64,000 nt of DNA from positions 124,001 to 188,000 of the forward strand of contig NZ_SMFU01000008.1 of NCBI RefSeq assembly GCF_004339595.1, read 5' to 3'. Position numbers and translations under genes: made by a program. This DNA comes from Marinobacterium mangrovicola. Its GTDB lineage: Bacteria > Pseudomonadota > Gammaproteobacteria > Pseudomonadales > Balneatricaceae. Each line of letters begins with the position of its first letter. Within the stretch, counting starts at the first letter, position 1. The notes beneath the pieces are model-generated. The model did no database searches, was not told where the DNA came from, and saw nothing but the letters and a program-made list of their open reading frames with translations. Shown here piece after piece: positions 44,076 to 54,123 of the stretch.

Positions 44076-45863
44076 ATGTCCGACGCAAAGAAAGCACTAG
44101 GCATTACCGACGTCGTACTGCGAGATGCGCATCAGTCCCTGTTTGCCACTCGCCTGCGACTGGACGACATGCTGCCGATCGCAGAAAAACTCGACAAAGT
44201 CGGTTACTGGTCACTTGAAAGCTGGGGCGGAGCGACCTTCGATTCCTGCATTCGCTATCTTGGCGAAGATCCCTGGACCCGTATCCGTGAGCTCAAGGCT
44301 GCCATGCCCAACACCCGTCAGCAGATGCTGCTGCGCGGCCAGAACCTGCTGGGCTACCGCCACTACGCCGACGATGTCGTTGAAAAGTTCGTTGAGCGCG
44401 CCGCTGCCAGCGGTATCGACGTGTTCCGAATTTTCGATGCGATGAACGATCCGCGTAACCTGGAAACCGCCATCAAGGCGGTCAAGGCGACCGGCAAGCA
44501 TGCCCAGGGCACTATCTCTTACACCACCAGCCCGGTGCACACCGTTGAGAACTGGGTCGAGTACGCCAAGACACTGGAAGATCTGGGCGCTGACTCCATC
44601 TGTATCAAGGATATGTCCGGTATCCTGACGCCTTACGGTGCTTTCGATCTCGTTTCCCGTCTGAAAGCCCAGACCGGCCTGGAAGTGCAGCTGCACGCCC
44701 ACGCTACGGCGGGTCTTTCCGACATGACTATCCTCAAGGCGGTGGAAGCCGGTATCGACCGCGTTGATACCGCGATCTCCTCCATGTCCATGACCTACGG
44801 TCACACCGCAACCGAATCCGTTGTAGCTGCGCTACAGGGTACCGATCGCGATACCGGCCTGGATCTGGTTCAGCTGGAAGAGATTGCTGCATATTTCCGT
44901 GAAGTACGGAAAAAGTACGCCAAGTACGAAGGCTCTCTGCGCGGTACCGATTCCCGCATCCTGGTTGCTCAGGTGCCGGGTGGCATGCTGACCAACATGG
45001 AAAGCCAGCTGAAAGAGCAGGGCGCAGCCGACAAGTTTGATGAAGTGCTGGCGGAGATCCCGCGCGTACGCGAAGACCTGGGCTTTATCCCGCTGGTGAC
45101 GCCGACCTCTCAGATCGTCGGTACCCAGTCTGTGATCAACGTCCTGATGGGCGAGCGCTACAAGACCATCTCCAAAGAAGTTCAGGGTATCCTCAAGGGT
45201 GAGTACGGTGCAGCACCTGCGCCTTACAACGCTGATCTGCAGGAGCGTGTTCTGGCTGGTGCCGAGCCGATCACCTGCCGTCCGGCGGACCTGCTGGAAG
45301 CCGAGATGGACAAACTCAGCGCTGAGCTGAAAGAGATTGCCGGGCAGAAGGGGATCAAACTGGAGCAGGGCGAGCATCAGATCGATGATGTTCTGACCTA
45401 TGCGCTGTTCCCGCAGATCGGCCTGAAATTCCTGGAAAACCGTGGTAACCCCGACGCCTTTGAACCTGCCCCGACGCTTGAGGACGCAAAAGCCATGACA
45501 GCACCGAAGAAATCCGGACCGGAAGTCTACACCATCACCGTAAACGGCCAGAACTACGTGGTTCAGGTGGCTGAAGGTGGCGATATCTCCAACGTGGCAG
45601 CCGCACCGGCCGCCGCTCCTGCGCCCGCCGCTGCACCGGCTGCAGGCCCGGGTGAAGAAGTACCGGCCCCTCTGGCAGGTAACATCTGGAAAGTGATGGT
45701 CAGCGCCGGTCAGGCGGTTCAGGAAGGCGACGTGCTGGTAATCCTGGAAGCGATGAAGATGGAAACCGAAGTCCGTGCGGCCCGTGCCGGCAGCATTGTT
45801 TCCGTTGATGTTAAAGAGGGTGATGCCGTACAGGTAGGCGATTCTCTGGTCACTCTGGCCTGA
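44076..45863 (+). CDS. oadA: Oxaloacetate decarboxylase, alpha subunit (carboxyltransferase, biotin protein)
   Basis: The 595-residue protein moves the carboxyl group of oxaloacetate to biotin. The carboxyltransferase barrel begins [17 protein letters not shown], the zinc-binding motif QLHAHATAG is near residue 208, an Ala/Pro-rich linker lies at ~505-535, and the biotinyl Lys is residue 561 in EAMKMETEV. The order oadG-oadA-oadB is typical of Na+-pumping decarboxylases in marine gammaproteobacteria. Confidence 0.95.
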   Translation: MSDAKKALGITDVVLRDAHQSLFATRLRLDDMLPIAEKLDKVGYWSLESWGGATFDSCIRYLGEDPWTRIRELKAAMPNTRQQMLLRGQNLLGYRHYADDVVEKFVERAAASGIDVFRIFDAMNDPRNLETAIKAVKATGKHAQGTISYTTSPVHTVENWVEYAKTLEDLGADSICIKDMSGILTPYGAFDLVSRLKAQTGLEVQLHAHATAGLSDMTILKAVEAGIDRVDTAISSMSMTYGHTATESVVAALQGTDRDTGLDLVQLEEIAAYFREVRKKYAKYEGSLRGTDSRILVAQVPGGMLTNMESQLKEQGAADKFDEVLAEIPRVREDLGFIPLVTPTSQIVGTQSVINVLMGERYKTISKEVQGILKGEYGAAPAPYNADLQERVLAGAEPITCRPADLLEAEMDKLSAELKEIAGQKGIKLEQGEHQIDDVLTYALFPQIGLKFLENRGNPDAFEPAPTLEDAKAMTAPKKSGPEVYTITVNGQNYVVQVAEGGDISNVAAAPAAAPAPAAAPAAGPGEEVPAPLAGNIWKVMVSAGQAVQEGDVLVILEAMKMETEVRAARAGSIVSVDVKEGDAVQVGDSLVTLA

Positions 45864-45883
45864 AGCCACGAAAGGTGTGAGTA

Positions 45884-47185
45884 ATGGATAAACTACTCGA
45901 TCTATGGGTGGCATCGGGGATCTATAACATCAGCCCCGGTCAGGCGCTGATGATGGCGATCGGCCTGGTGCTGCTCTTTCTTGCGATCCGCAAGAACTTT
46001 GAGCCGCTGCTGCTGGTGCCGATCGGTTTCGGTGGCATCCTCGCCAATATCCCGGAAGCGGGTCTGGCGTTCTCGGCGGTGGAAAATGCCATCCACTTTG
46101 CCAAGCCGGAAGTGCTGGCTGGTCTGGCCAGTGCACTGGGTGTCGACTCTGCCGATCCCCATGCGGTGCTCGATGCCTATAAGACTGCATCGCACTCCGC
46201 GCACACGGCTGCCACTGATGTGGCGCTGGACTCCGGCTACAACAACGGCATGCTGTATAACTTTTACAGCGTGGCTATCGCCTCTGGTGCTGCGCCGCTG
46301 ATCATCTTCATGGGTGTTGGCGCCATGACCGATTTTGGTCCGCTGCTGGCGAATCCGAAGACGCTGTTCCTGGGCGCTGCTGCTCAGTTCGGCATCTTTG
46401 CCACCGTGTTGGGTGCGGTAGCTCTGAGCATGACCGGCGTGATGGACTTCTCCATCCAGGATGCGGCCGCTATCGGCATCATCGGTGGTGCTGATGGTCC
46501 GACAGCGATCTACGTGGCTAGCCTGCTGGCTCCGCATCTGCTGGGTGCCATCGCCGTTGCCGCATACTCTTACATGGCTCTGGTGCCGATGATTCAGCCG
46601 CCGATCATGCGCGCGCTGACCACCGAGTCTGAGCGTAAGATCAAGATGCATCAGCTGCGTCATGTGTCGAAAACCGAGAAGATCCTCTTCCCGATTCTGC
46701 TGCTGATTCTGGTTGCTCTACTGCTGCCGGATGCGGCACCGCTGCTGGGTATGTTCTGCTTCGGTAACCTGATGCGTGAATGTGGTGTGGTCGATCGTCT
46801 GAGTGATACTGCCCAGAACGCGCTGATCAACATTGTGACCATCTTCCTGGGTCTGTCTGTGGGCTCCAAGCTGAGCGCTGACAAGTTCCTAGATCTGGAA
46901 ACACTTGGCATTCTGGTTCTTGGTGTTATCGCCTTCGGCATCGGTACTGCCTGTGGTGTACTGATGGCGAAGCTGATGAACAAGATGCAGGGTGGTGATG
47001 CGATCAACCCGCTGATCGGTTCGGCGGGTGTATCCGCGGTGCCGATGGCTGCTCGCGTATCCAACAAGATCGGCCTTGAAGCCAACCCGCAGAACTTCCT
47101 GCTGATGCACGCCATGGGTCCGAACGTGGCTGGTGTTATCGGCTCTGCAGTTGCGGCCGGTGTGATGATCAAGTTCGTCGGCTGA
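45884..47185 (+). CDS. oadB: Oxaloacetate decarboxylase, beta subunit (Na+ pump)
   Basis: The 433-residue membrane protein has about nine to eleven transmembrane segments. It decarboxylates carboxybiotin and exports Na+. The conserved Na+-site segment [20 protein letters not shown] contains the essential Asp. Its start is 20 bp after oadA behind AAAGGTGTG, and a strong terminator follows the gene. Confidence 0.95.
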   Translation: MDKLLDLWVASGIYNISPGQALMMAIGLVLLFLAIRKNFEPLLLVPIGFGGILANIPEAGLAFSAVENAIHFAKPEVLAGLASALGVDSADPHAVLDAYKTASHSAHTAATDVALDSGYNNGMLYNFYSVAIASGAAPLIIFMGVGAMTDFGPLLANPKTLFLGAAAQFGIFATVLGAVALSMTGVMDFSIQDAAAIGIIGGADGPTAIYVASLLAPHLLGAIAVAAYSYMALVPMIQPPIMRALTTESERKIKMHQLRHVSKTEKILFPILLLILVALLLPDAAPLLGMFCFGNLMRECGVVDRLSDTAQNALINIVTIFLGLSVGSKLSADKFLDLETLGILVLGVIAFGIGTACGVLMAKLMNKMQGGDAINPLIGSAGVSAVPMAARVSNKIGLEANPQNFLLMHAMGPNVAGVIGSAVAAGVMIKFVG

Positions 47186-47206
47186 TTTCAGCGCACGAAC
47201 GCATAG

Positions 47207-47236
47207 AAAAGGGCTGCCATTTGGCAGCCCTTTTTC
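47207..47236 (+). terminator. Rho-independent terminator after oadGAB
   Basis: A 13-bp perfect arm pair (AAAAGGGCTGCCA / TGGCAGCCCTTTT) ends in T residues. It lies 22 bp past the oadB stop. Confidence 0.92.
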
Positions 47237-47322
47237 GTTCTATCCACTGCCCGAACAGCTCGCGCTTCCTGGTCTTTTTCATAGGAGTGGAGCCCCCGTC
47301 GCGATGCTTTTCGCTCGGTGCC

Positions 47323-48243
47323 TTAGGCTGATAACGCTTCCAGGTGGGCCAGTACGCTGAACGCCAGGGCGATCGGGTTGTAGCCCCCTTCAAGCACTGA
47401 GACCAGGCGGTCGTTGCAGTGTTTGTTTGCCACTGCCATCAGCTGTTCGGTGACCCAGCGGTAATCTTCCTCCTCCAGATTCAGATCGGCCATGGGGTCT
47501 TCCTTGTGGGCATCAAAGCCGGCGGATATGAAAATCATATCGGGCTTGTGTTCCTCCAGCGCCGGGAGCCAGCGTGTTTCTACTGCTTCGCGCCATTCGC
47601 TGGCAGGACTGAAGGCGGGAAGAGGGCAGTTGATGATGTTGGGGCGGTCTATTTCGCAGTAGCGTTCCGGATAGAAGGGGTGCTGAAAGGTGGAGCAAAC
47701 CAGTACTTCCGGCCGGTCCTTAAAGATATCCACAGTGCCGTTGCCGTGGTGCACGTCGAAGTCCAGAATCGCGACCCGTTCAATCCCTTCGTGTGCCAGC
47801 GCGTGTGCTGCGGCAATCGCGACGTTGTTGTAGAAGCAGAAGCCCATGGCGGCCTTGAATTCGGCGTGATGGCCAGGCGGACGAGTAGCGACAAACGCGT
47901 TTTTGACCTGGCCAGAGAGCACCTGGTCGGTGGCAAGCACGGCGCCACCGGCGGACAGGCTTGCAGCGTGCAATGAGTCTGGGCAGAGAGCTGTGTCTTC
48001 GTCGGTATAGACGACGCCCTCACTGGGAAGCTTCATCTCGAGGCGGGTCTGGTGAAGTTCTGCATGTACCCGTTTGATCTGCTCCGCCTCCACATGGGGA
48101 GCCTGCAGAGACAGCAGCTGGTCGATAAGGCCGGAGCGCTCCAGTACCCGCTGAATGGCGTGCAGGCGTATGGGACTCTCCGGATGTTCCGGGCCCATGT
48201 TGTGAAGGCTGCAGTCCTGATGGCTGATGTATGCTGTTGTCAT
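47323..48243 (-). CDS. Histone deacetylase-like amidohydrolase
   Basis: The 306-residue protein is of the bacterial HDAC/AcuC type. RPPGHHAEFKAAMGFCFYNN contains the charge-relay His pair, ILDFDVHHGNGT provides the Asp and His zinc ligands, and ISAGFDAHKEDPM provides the second Asp. The family deacetylates acetyl-lysine, acetylpolyamines or related amides; the substrate here is unknown. It is a single gene convergent with oadB. Confidence 0.9.
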   Translation of the reverse strand: MTTAYISHQDCSLHNMGPEHPESPIRLHAIQRVLERSGLIDQLLSLQAPHVEAEQIKRVHAELHQTRLEMKLPSEGVVYTDEDTALCPDSLHAASLSAGGAVLATDQVLSGQVKNAFVATRPPGHHAEFKAAMGFCFYNNVAIAAAHALAHEGIERVAILDFDVHHGNGTVDIFKDRPEVLVCSTFQHPFYPERYCEIDRPNIINCPLPAFSPASEWREAVETRWLPALEEHKPDMIFISAGFDAHKEDPMADLNLEEEDYRWVTEQLMAVANKHCNDRLVSVLEGGYNPIALAFSVLAHLEALSA

Positions 48244-48412
48244 TATTAGTTCCTACTTCCCATCTGCTTCCATCTTATTACAAATGCGCTTCACTGCCTT
48301 TAAGGCGAAGGTCTTAAAGCTGCTTTTGTCACTCGTTTGTCTTTGTTGACTCAGGTCATAACGCTGCGGCCGTCCGCAGAGTAATCTGCACTTACAGCAT
48401 AGAACTGTCTTT

Positions 48413-48454
48413 GGCACCGAATGTTTTCACCCGACATCGGTGCCTTTTCTTTTT
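48413..48454 (+). terminator. Terminator with no upstream plus-strand gene
   Basis: GGCACCGA-A-TGT pairs with ACA-TCGGTGCC (11 pairs, one bulge) and is followed by TTTTCTTTTT. The nearest upstream genes face the other way, so this may end a small RNA made from 48250-48410. The 328-bp intergenic region holds no gene otherwise. Confidence 0.6.
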
Positions 48455-48571
48455 CCGCCTCCGGCCCATTCTTCTTAGCTTCCCTAACTCTCTGTATACT
48501 GGCGTTTGAATTCCTGACTTCCATCTTTGGAACTGGCTTTGCCCGGTTCAACAGGGTGAGCGAATACGCTA

Positions 48572-50170
48572 GTGGCTCCGCCGAAAATCGACTACTCCGA
48601 CAAAAATGTCCTGCTCGTAGATAGCAGCGGCAATATGCGCTCGACCATCTTTTATATGCTGCGTGAGCTGGGCGTCCAGAACCTGAGGGCGACCACGGTC
48701 AGCGAGCGTGTGCTGGAGATGATTCGAGAGGAGGCGTTCGACATCATTCTGCTGGGGCATAACAGCAGCGATATGGTCAGCGGTGCCCAGATTCTTGAAG
48801 AAGCCCGCTATCGGGGCTATATCCGCCCCACGGCCGGCTGGATTTTTATGACCTCCGATGCCTCCCAGGAGTTGGTGCTTCACGCTATCGACAGCCGTCC
48901 AGACTTTCTGCTGACCAAGCCCTTTTCAGTGGAAGAGCTTAAACAGCGTCTGGATCAGCTGGTGCTCCGCAAACGGACGCTGTTTCCGGTGGAGCAGGCG
49001 ATCGAGATCGGAGATCTTGAAGCGGCCGTCGATGCTTGTCGTGATATTCCCCGCTCCGATCCCTGCTATGAGCAGGCGATGCGTCTGCGTGCCCGCTGCC
49101 TGATCGATCTGGGTCGCACTCAGCAGGCCTGCGAAGAGCTTGAGCGGCAGTACTGGAAAGATGATGACAAGGACACAGGGCTGCTGCTTGCGGAAGCGCT
49201 TTGTCGCCTGGAGCGCCTCAGTGACGCCGAGGAACTGCTCAACGGCCTGATCGAGTCTCACCCCTTATTGATTGCAGCCTTTGATCTCCTGGCTAAGGTC
49301 CATGAGAGTAACGGCATGCTGCATGACGCCCGGGAAACCCTGAAAGAGGCGACCCAAAAGGCGCCGTTGGGTATTCCCAGGCAGATGGAGCTGGGCCGAG
49401 TCGCAACCCAGTCCAAAGCGCTGGAAACAGCGGAGGGTGCGTACAAGCGCTCCATCGTGCTTGGCCGGCGCAGCTGTTTCCGTTCGCCTGAGCCGTTTCT
49501 GCGTCTTGCCAATGTGCGTCGGCTTGAGATGCAGGGCGCGGATGCGCGCCGTAGCATCGAGTTGCGTAATGAGTTCGATACTCTGCTTAACAACGCTGAG
49601 TATAACTTTCCCAAGGATCCTGCCTTGAAGGTGAAGTCAGCGCTGCTGCGTGGGAAGCTGGCCGGTGATCTGGGAGAGGAAGACGAGGTTAATCGTTTTC
49701 AGAAAGAGGCTCAGCGCTATAACCAGGCGTTGGATAACCCCATGGACCTGGCCCGCGCGGACCTGGTTCTCAGTGGCGACAAAGTGCCGGTTCTGGAACC
49801 TCAGCCGACACCGGCCCAGTCGGCGGTTCGTCGGGATGCTGAGATGGCGGCCAAGGTGAATCGTTTGGGCATCAAGCACTACATGGCGGGTAAGCTCTCT
49901 CAGGCGACGCGCTATTTTGGTCTCGCGATTGAATATGATCCGGGCTATCCCGTCGCGCTGCTGAATCTGGCCCAGCTTTATCTGGAATCCGCCAGGGATA
50001 ATGTGAACCGTCGCGAAGAGCGTTTGAAGATGGTGGATCGCTATCTGCGTTTGACCCAGCAGCTGCCCTTGGATGCGACGACGACGGAGCGTTTGAACAG
50101 ATTTAAGGAGTTGCGGCAACTGCCTGTAGATGGCTTGCCGGCCGGCTCATTGGCGGTGTTGCTGCGCTGA
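48572..50170 (+). CDS. Pseudo-receiver domain protein with TPR repeats
   Basis: The 532-residue protein begins with a response-regulator-like domain (NVLLVDSSGNMRSTIFYMLRELG...LLTKPFSVEEL). The phosphoacceptor Asp is replaced by Gly 62 (DIILLGHNSS), and one Asp of the acidic pocket is Ser, while the conserved Thr and Lys remain. It therefore probably is not phosphorylated. The remaining ~390 residues form TPR-like helices, with clear repeats such as LGIKHYMAGKLSQATRYFGLAIEYDPGYPVALLNLAQLY. Translation starts at GTG 48572 behind AGGGTGAG. It lies next to the flagellar cluster but its role is unknown. Confidence 0.85.
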   Translation: MAPPKIDYSDKNVLLVDSSGNMRSTIFYMLRELGVQNLRATTVSERVLEMIREEAFDIILLGHNSSDMVSGAQILEEARYRGYIRPTAGWIFMTSDASQELVLHAIDSRPDFLLTKPFSVEELKQRLDQLVLRKRTLFPVEQAIEIGDLEAAVDACRDIPRSDPCYEQAMRLRARCLIDLGRTQQACEELERQYWKDDDKDTGLLLAEALCRLERLSDAEELLNGLIESHPLLIAAFDLLAKVHESNGMLHDARETLKEATQKAPLGIPRQMELGRVATQSKALETAEGAYKRSIVLGRRSCFRSPEPFLRLANVRRLEMQGADARRSIELRNEFDTLLNNAEYNFPKDPALKVKSALLRGKLAGDLGEEDEVNRFQKEAQRYNQALDNPMDLARADLVLSGDKVPVLEPQPTPAQSAVRRDAEMAAKVNRLGIKHYMAGKLSQATRYFGLAIEYDPGYPVALLNLAQLYLESARDNVNRREERLKMVDRYLRLTQQLPLDATTTERLNRFKELRQLPVDGLPAGSLAVLLR

Positions 50171-50231
50171 AAGCGTGCTCAAAGGACGTAACGTGGAACG
50201 GCGTGAGCGAGGTTAAGCGGAAAAGAAATAG

Positions 50232-50308
50232 TGGTCTCCCCACAGGGATTCGAACCCCGATCTAACCCTTAGGAGGGGTTTGTTCTATCCATTGAACTAT
50301 GGGGAGAC
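50232..50308 (-). tRNA. tRNA-Arg (CCT)
   Basis: On the minus strand the acceptor arms GTCTCCC / GGGAGAC pair, the anticodon loop is CTCCTAA (anticodon CCT), the T loop is GGTTCGAATCC and CCA is encoded. It reads AGG codons. Confidence 0.95.
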
Positions 50309-50354
50309 GGCGCGCATTGTAACGGCAAAGAGAGGATGTCGCCAGTGGGAGGCT

Positions 50355-50843
50355 TCAGGCTTTGCCGATGCGGCTTTGGGTGCTGAAGTTATTGCGCGCA
50401 CCCGAGCGGCCGTAGAGCTCGCTTTTCTGGTTTTTGCCCTGCAGCAGGCTCAGTAGCCGTGCGGTATTTTCCTGTCCGCGGTGCACCAGCTGCTGGTTGA
50501 TCTGGCTGGCTTTCTGCACCTGCTCGAGTAACTGGTCAAGCTCGGTCCAGGCGTCGCTCAGTGGCTTGGCTTCTGTCACCGGCAGATCGGCAATGAAGCT
50601 GTCCCACCCCTCGGCGGAGAGTTCTATCCCTGCGGCTTCCATAGCACTGTGACGTTCATTGAAGTTCGCGCCGACGCGGTTGAGCAGATCTGCTTTGAGC
50701 TCGGTGGTTTTCTGGATGGCATCCAGATTACGCTTTTCCAGAGCCTGGCGTTCTTCCGCCAGCAGTGAATCGAGCTCGCGCAAAAGCTCCACGCCCTGAG
50801 TAATCAGAGGGTGGAGTTGCGCTGAAATCTGCGGGTTGGGCAT
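50355..50843 (-). CDS. flgN: Flagellar chaperone FlgN
   Basis: The 162-residue, mostly helical protein has the FlgN pattern (LHPLITQGVELLRELDSLLAEERQALEKRNLDAI). FlgN escorts the hook-filament junction proteins FlgK and FlgL to the export gate. It follows flgM by 20 bp in the same minus-strand operon, the usual arrangement. Confidence 0.88.
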   Translation of the reverse strand: MPNPQISAQLHPLITQGVELLRELDSLLAEERQALEKRNLDAIQKTTELKADLLNRVGANFNERHSAMEAAGIELSAEGWDSFIADLPVTEAKPLSDAWTELDQLLEQVQKASQINQQLVHRGQENTARLLSLLQGKNQKSELYGRSGARNNFSTQSRIGKA

Positions 50844-50863
50844 CGGTCGGCCGCTGAGTAGGC

Positions 50864-51190
50864 TTAACTGAACAGGGAATCGAATGCGAGCATGCGGTCT
50901 GCGACGCGCTCAGCATCTACTTTATAATCGCCACTATCGATCGCAGCCTTGAGTTCGGCCACGCGATCACTGTTCACTTCCGGCTCAGACTCCAGGCTCT
51001 TAGCAGCGCCCTGAATTGCTTGGGCTGCATCACTGATCTTGACTGTATCTGCTGATGCCTGCTGGACCGATGGCTGAGCGGCGCCCGTCCCACCGGCGTT
51101 ACCGGCAGTGTTCTGCTGCTCATTGCTGACCCTGTTGCCCCGTCCGTTGCTACTCTGAGCGTTGGAAAGGGTGGTTAGATCGATTGCCAT
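50864..51190 (-). CDS. flgM: Anti-sigma28 factor FlgM
   Basis: The 108-residue protein has an N-terminal disordered, Gly/Gln/Asn-rich export region and the conserved C-terminal helices (VNSDRVAELKAAIDSGDYKVDAERVADRMLAFDSLF) that grip FliA. When the hook is finished FlgM is exported and late genes are transcribed. A good sigma28 promoter lies directly upstream. Confidence 0.93.
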   Translation of the reverse strand: MAIDLTTLSNAQSSNGRGNRVSNEQQNTAGNAGGTGAAQPSVQQASADTVKISDAAQAIQGAAKSLESEPEVNSDRVAELKAAIDSGDYKVDAERVADRMLAFDSLFS

Positions 51191-51221
51191 CTTACATACC
51201 TCTTATCTGTTACAGCTAAGG

Positions 51222-51248
51222 GTATCGGTTAGCCGGTCGGAAACTTTA
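51222..51248 (-). promoter_or_regulatory. Sigma28 (FliA) promoter of flgMN
   Basis: On the minus strand TAAA is followed after 15 bases by ACCGATAC, close to the sigma28 consensus TAAA-N15-GCCGATAA (6 of 8 in the -10). It lies 32 bp before flgM, so FlgM made late can feed back on FliA. Confidence 0.75.
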
Positions 51249-51370
51249 GGCGAATTTTAAAAAAAACTGACAAAAATCATCGGAGACTCTGAAATCAGGT
51301 CCCTTGATGACTGTGGTGTCAGTATAACCTGAGCGCTGACGAGGGCCAACCGGCGGCAATTAAGCAGGGC

Positions 51371-52078
51371 TTAGTCCATCCTGACCGTGCCGGGAGCTGT
51401 GACGGTGCCCCTTAACTCGCGTCCTGAGCGCAGGTTTTTGATATCTATCTGCTGATTGAGGTGCCCATCCTCGAGCGCGACGCCTTTGGTCCGAATTACC
51501 AGGCTGCCTTTACGAGCCTCAAGTGTGATCTGGTCGCCCCGGCGCACGGCCAGCGTAGCCTCAAGCACCCGTGGAGAGATAACTTCACCATTGTCGATCG
51601 GTGTGCGGGCGGTTTGTCCGGCCACATCCTGAAGCCGTGTAAAGTAATCCCCGCGCAGGCGCATCACATTTTGCTCGCTCAGTGTCAGCGCCCCGGCCTG
51701 GATCTTGGTATTTCTGGGAATCGGCCGGCGTGCGGTCACCACGTCGATAAATTGTTCGACACGGGCTGTGACGAACAGGCTCCAGGGGCGGGGAGATGAG
51801 CAGCTGACCTTGGCAGTAACACGCTCTCCGCTGGCGAAGGGCAGATCGATAACTAGACTGTGAGCGCAGGGTGTCAGAGAAAGTGTACGGTTGGTGGGGT
51901 TTACTGTTACCTTTGTGCGACTATCTGGTACTCTTGAGCGGTAAGTCTCCTCAATGGTCGACTTGACCTGATTCTCTATGTCAGAGTTGATGTCGCTGGC
52001 CGCGAAAGAGGATCTTGAGGGGAAAGCCAGAAAGGTGGCGATGAGCACACCAAAAAGTATTATATTGCGGAAGTTCAC
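51371..52078 (-). CDS. flgA: P-ring assembly chaperone FlgA
   Basis: The 235-residue protein has a signal peptide (NIILFGVLIATFLAFPSRSSFA) and the FlgA C-terminal SAF domain (ARRPIPRNTKIQAGALTLSEQNVMRLRGDY...VRRGDQITLEARKGSLVI). It assists FlgI assembly in the periplasm. The frame stays open into the divergent cheV gene, but GTG 52078 behind CAGGAC places the signal peptide at the very N-terminus; ATG 52117 is the alternative. Confidence 0.9.
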   Translation of the reverse strand: MNFRNIILFGVLIATFLAFPSRSSFAASDINSDIENQVKSTIEETYRSRVPDSRTKVTVNPTNRTLSLTPCAHSLVIDLPFASGERVTAKVSCSSPRPWSLFVTARVEQFIDVVTARRPIPRNTKIQAGALTLSEQNVMRLRGDYFTRLQDVAGQTARTPIDNGEVISPRVLEATLAVRRGDQITLEARKGSLVIRTKGVALEDGHLNQQIDIKNLRSGRELRGTVTAPGTVRMD

Positions 52079-52148
52079 GCCTGAGTCCTGATTATGCAGG
52101 GCTGTTCTATAGGGCATTACTACGCTGGCCTTGGGGTTTGGATCGATC

Positions 52149-53087
52149 ATGTCAGGTATCTTGGATAGTGTAAACCTACGCACCCAGATGGTAGGGCAGA
52201 ACCGGCTGGAGCTGCTCCTTTTCGGTCTGGAGACGTCGCAGAAATACGGTATTAACGTATTCAAAGTTCGAGAGGTTCTGCAGTGTCCCGATCTGACGGA
52301 AGTGCCTCGTCAGACCACCGCGATCAAGGGGATGGCGCACATTCGTGGCGAGACTATTCCGGTGTTGGATCTGTCCGAAGCGATCGGACGTAAGCCGATC
52401 CCGGAAGAAGACCAGCTCAAGTGCTTCCTGATCGTCGCCGAGTATAACCGACGTACCCTGGCATTTCTTGTGCGCAAGGTCGATCGGATCTTCAATACAC
52501 AATGGGATCAGATCATGCCGCCGCCGGCAGAGATCGGTTCCGAAAACTACCTCACCGCTGTTTTCGAGCACGAAGGCAAGCTGATCGAAATCCTCGATGT
52601 CGAGCAGATTCTCGCCGATCTCTATCCGATGCCGACGGACGTCAGCGAAGAGGTGGCAAACAGCCAGGTACGACAGCAGGCTCAGCAGTACCATGTCCTG
52701 ATCGTCGATGACTCCGCGGTGGCCAGGAACCAGATGCAACGCTCCCTGGAGAGTCTCGGCGTTAAGGTGACCTCGGCCAACAACGGCAAGCAGGCCTGGG
52801 ATCTGCTGCGCGGTATGGCAGACAAAGAGATCGACGTTGAGAAAGCTTTCCTGATGGTTATCTCCGATATCGAGATGCCGGAGATGGATGGCTATACCCT
52901 GACCGCGATGATTCGGGAAGACACCCGCATGCAGCGTATGCATGTGGTGCTGCACACCTCGCTCAGCGGCGGTTTTAACGTCTCGATGGTTAAAAAAGTG
53001 GGAGCGGATGGCTTCCTCGCCAAATTTAACCCTAACGATCTGGCGTCGGTTGTGGTCAACCGTATCAACCAGATTCGTGAAGCCTGA
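52149..53087 (+). CDS. cheV: Chemotaxis coupling protein CheV (CheW-REC)
   Basis: The 312-residue protein has an N-terminal CheW domain (ELLLFGLETSQKYGINVFKVREVLQ) and a C-terminal receiver domain with VDDS and the phosphoacceptor Asp in VISDIEMPEMDGYTLT. It couples receptors to CheA and adapts by phosphorylation. It is divergent from flgA and 14 bp before cheR, as in Pseudomonas. Confidence 0.93.
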   Translation: MSGILDSVNLRTQMVGQNRLELLLFGLETSQKYGINVFKVREVLQCPDLTEVPRQTTAIKGMAHIRGETIPVLDLSEAIGRKPIPEEDQLKCFLIVAEYNRRTLAFLVRKVDRIFNTQWDQIMPPPAEIGSENYLTAVFEHEGKLIEILDVEQILADLYPMPTDVSEEVANSQVRQQAQQYHVLIVDDSAVARNQMQRSLESLGVKVTSANNGKQAWDLLRGMADKEIDVEKAFLMVISDIEMPEMDGYTLTAMIREDTRMQRMHVVLHTSLSGGFNVSMVKKVGADGFLAKFNPNDLASVVVNRINQIREA

Positions 53088-53101
53088 GGGCAGGTGCAAC
53101 G

Positions 53102-53941
53102 GTGACTCACGCTTTCAGTATCACCACAGAAGATTTCCGCCAGTTCAGTAAGTTTCTCGAAGAGAGCTGCGGAATTCTGCTGGCGGAACATAAGCAATAC
53201 CTGGTGCAGAGTCGTCTCAGCAAAATCATGCGTGAACAGGCCTGCGGGTCGCTGAAGGATCTGGTCGACAGACTCAAGCGCCCAGGCGGTAATGCGCTGA
53301 AAGAAAATGTCATCAATGCGATGACCACCAACGAAACCCTCTGGTTTCGAGATATCCACCCCTACGATATTCTTGCCAAACGGTTGCTGCCGGAGATCGC
53401 CTCGGAGCGTAAGTTTCAGAAGCTGAGAATCTGGTCTGCCGCCTGCTCTACAGGTCAGGAGCCCTATTCGATCAGCATGGTGATCGATGAGTTCAAGCGG
53501 ACCAACCCCGGCATGCTCAGCTCCGGTGAAGAGATTCTCGCCACCGATATTTCAACCCAGGTGCTCGAGCAGGCCAAGCGAGGCGAGTATGAGATGCTGG
53601 CGTTGAGCCGAGGCTTGTCTCAGGAGCGGTTGAAGAAGTATTTCAACTCGTCTTCCGATGGTTCCTGGCAGGTGCAGGCCGGTATCAAGTCCCGGGTGCG
53701 CTTTCAGAGCCTGAATCTGCTGGGCCAATACGGCGCGCTTGGCCAGTTCGATATCATCTTCTGCCGTAACGTGCTGATCTACTTCTCTTCCGATGTGAAG
53801 CTGGAGATTCTGCGCAAGATGCGGCGTCAGCTGCGTCCGGGCGGTTATCTGCTGCTGGGCGCGTCTGAGTCTCTCTCCGGTTTGTCCGATATCTACAAAA
53901 TGATCCACTGTCGTCCGGGTATTATCTACCAGGCGATTTGA
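53102..53941 (+). CDS. cheR: Chemotaxis protein methyltransferase CheR
   Basis: The 279-residue protein methylates receptor glutamates with S-adenosylmethionine. The helical CheR N-terminal domain is followed by the methyltransferase motifs LRIWSAACSTGQEPYSI and FDIIFCRNVLIYFS. Translation starts at GTG 53102 behind GAGGGCAGG. Confidence 0.95.
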   Translation: MTHAFSITTEDFRQFSKFLEESCGILLAEHKQYLVQSRLSKIMREQACGSLKDLVDRLKRPGGNALKENVINAMTTNETLWFRDIHPYDILAKRLLPEIASERKFQKLRIWSAACSTGQEPYSISMVIDEFKRTNPGMLSSGEEILATDISTQVLEQAKRGEYEMLALSRGLSQERLKKYFNSSSDGSWQVQAGIKSRVRFQSLNLLGQYGALGQFDIIFCRNVLIYFSSDVKLEILRKMRRQLRPGGYLLLGASESLSGLSDIYKMIHCRPGIIYQAI

Positions 53942-53963
53942 CGCCGCTTTGTTAGCCGGCAAA

Positions 53964-53990
53964 GGCGGCAAGGCGGCAGCTCTTGCCGCC
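53964..53990 (+). terminator. Strong hairpin after cheR
   Basis: GGCGGCAAG pairs perfectly with CTTGCCGCC across nine bases. There is no T run; it may stabilise or end the cheVR transcript. Confidence 0.45.
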
Positions 53991-54075
53991 GGTTAGAGGC
54001 ACCGGGTTGCCGCTCTGAAAGTCATTGCTTCACCCTCCTGTTCTACATCACCCGTGATAGCGCCGCTTTCTCACT

Positions 54076-54092
54076 CTGGTACGCCATTTGCT
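54076..54092 (+). promoter_or_regulatory. Sigma54 promoter of the flgB operon
   Basis: CTGGTACG-CCAT-TTGCT matches the -24/-12 consensus TGGCACG-N4-TTGCW with one change. GG and GC are ten bases apart as required. It lies 32 bp before flgB. Confidence 0.85.
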
Positions 54093-54123
54093 TTACTTAA
54101 TGAGCAACCAAGAGGAGAGCTTC

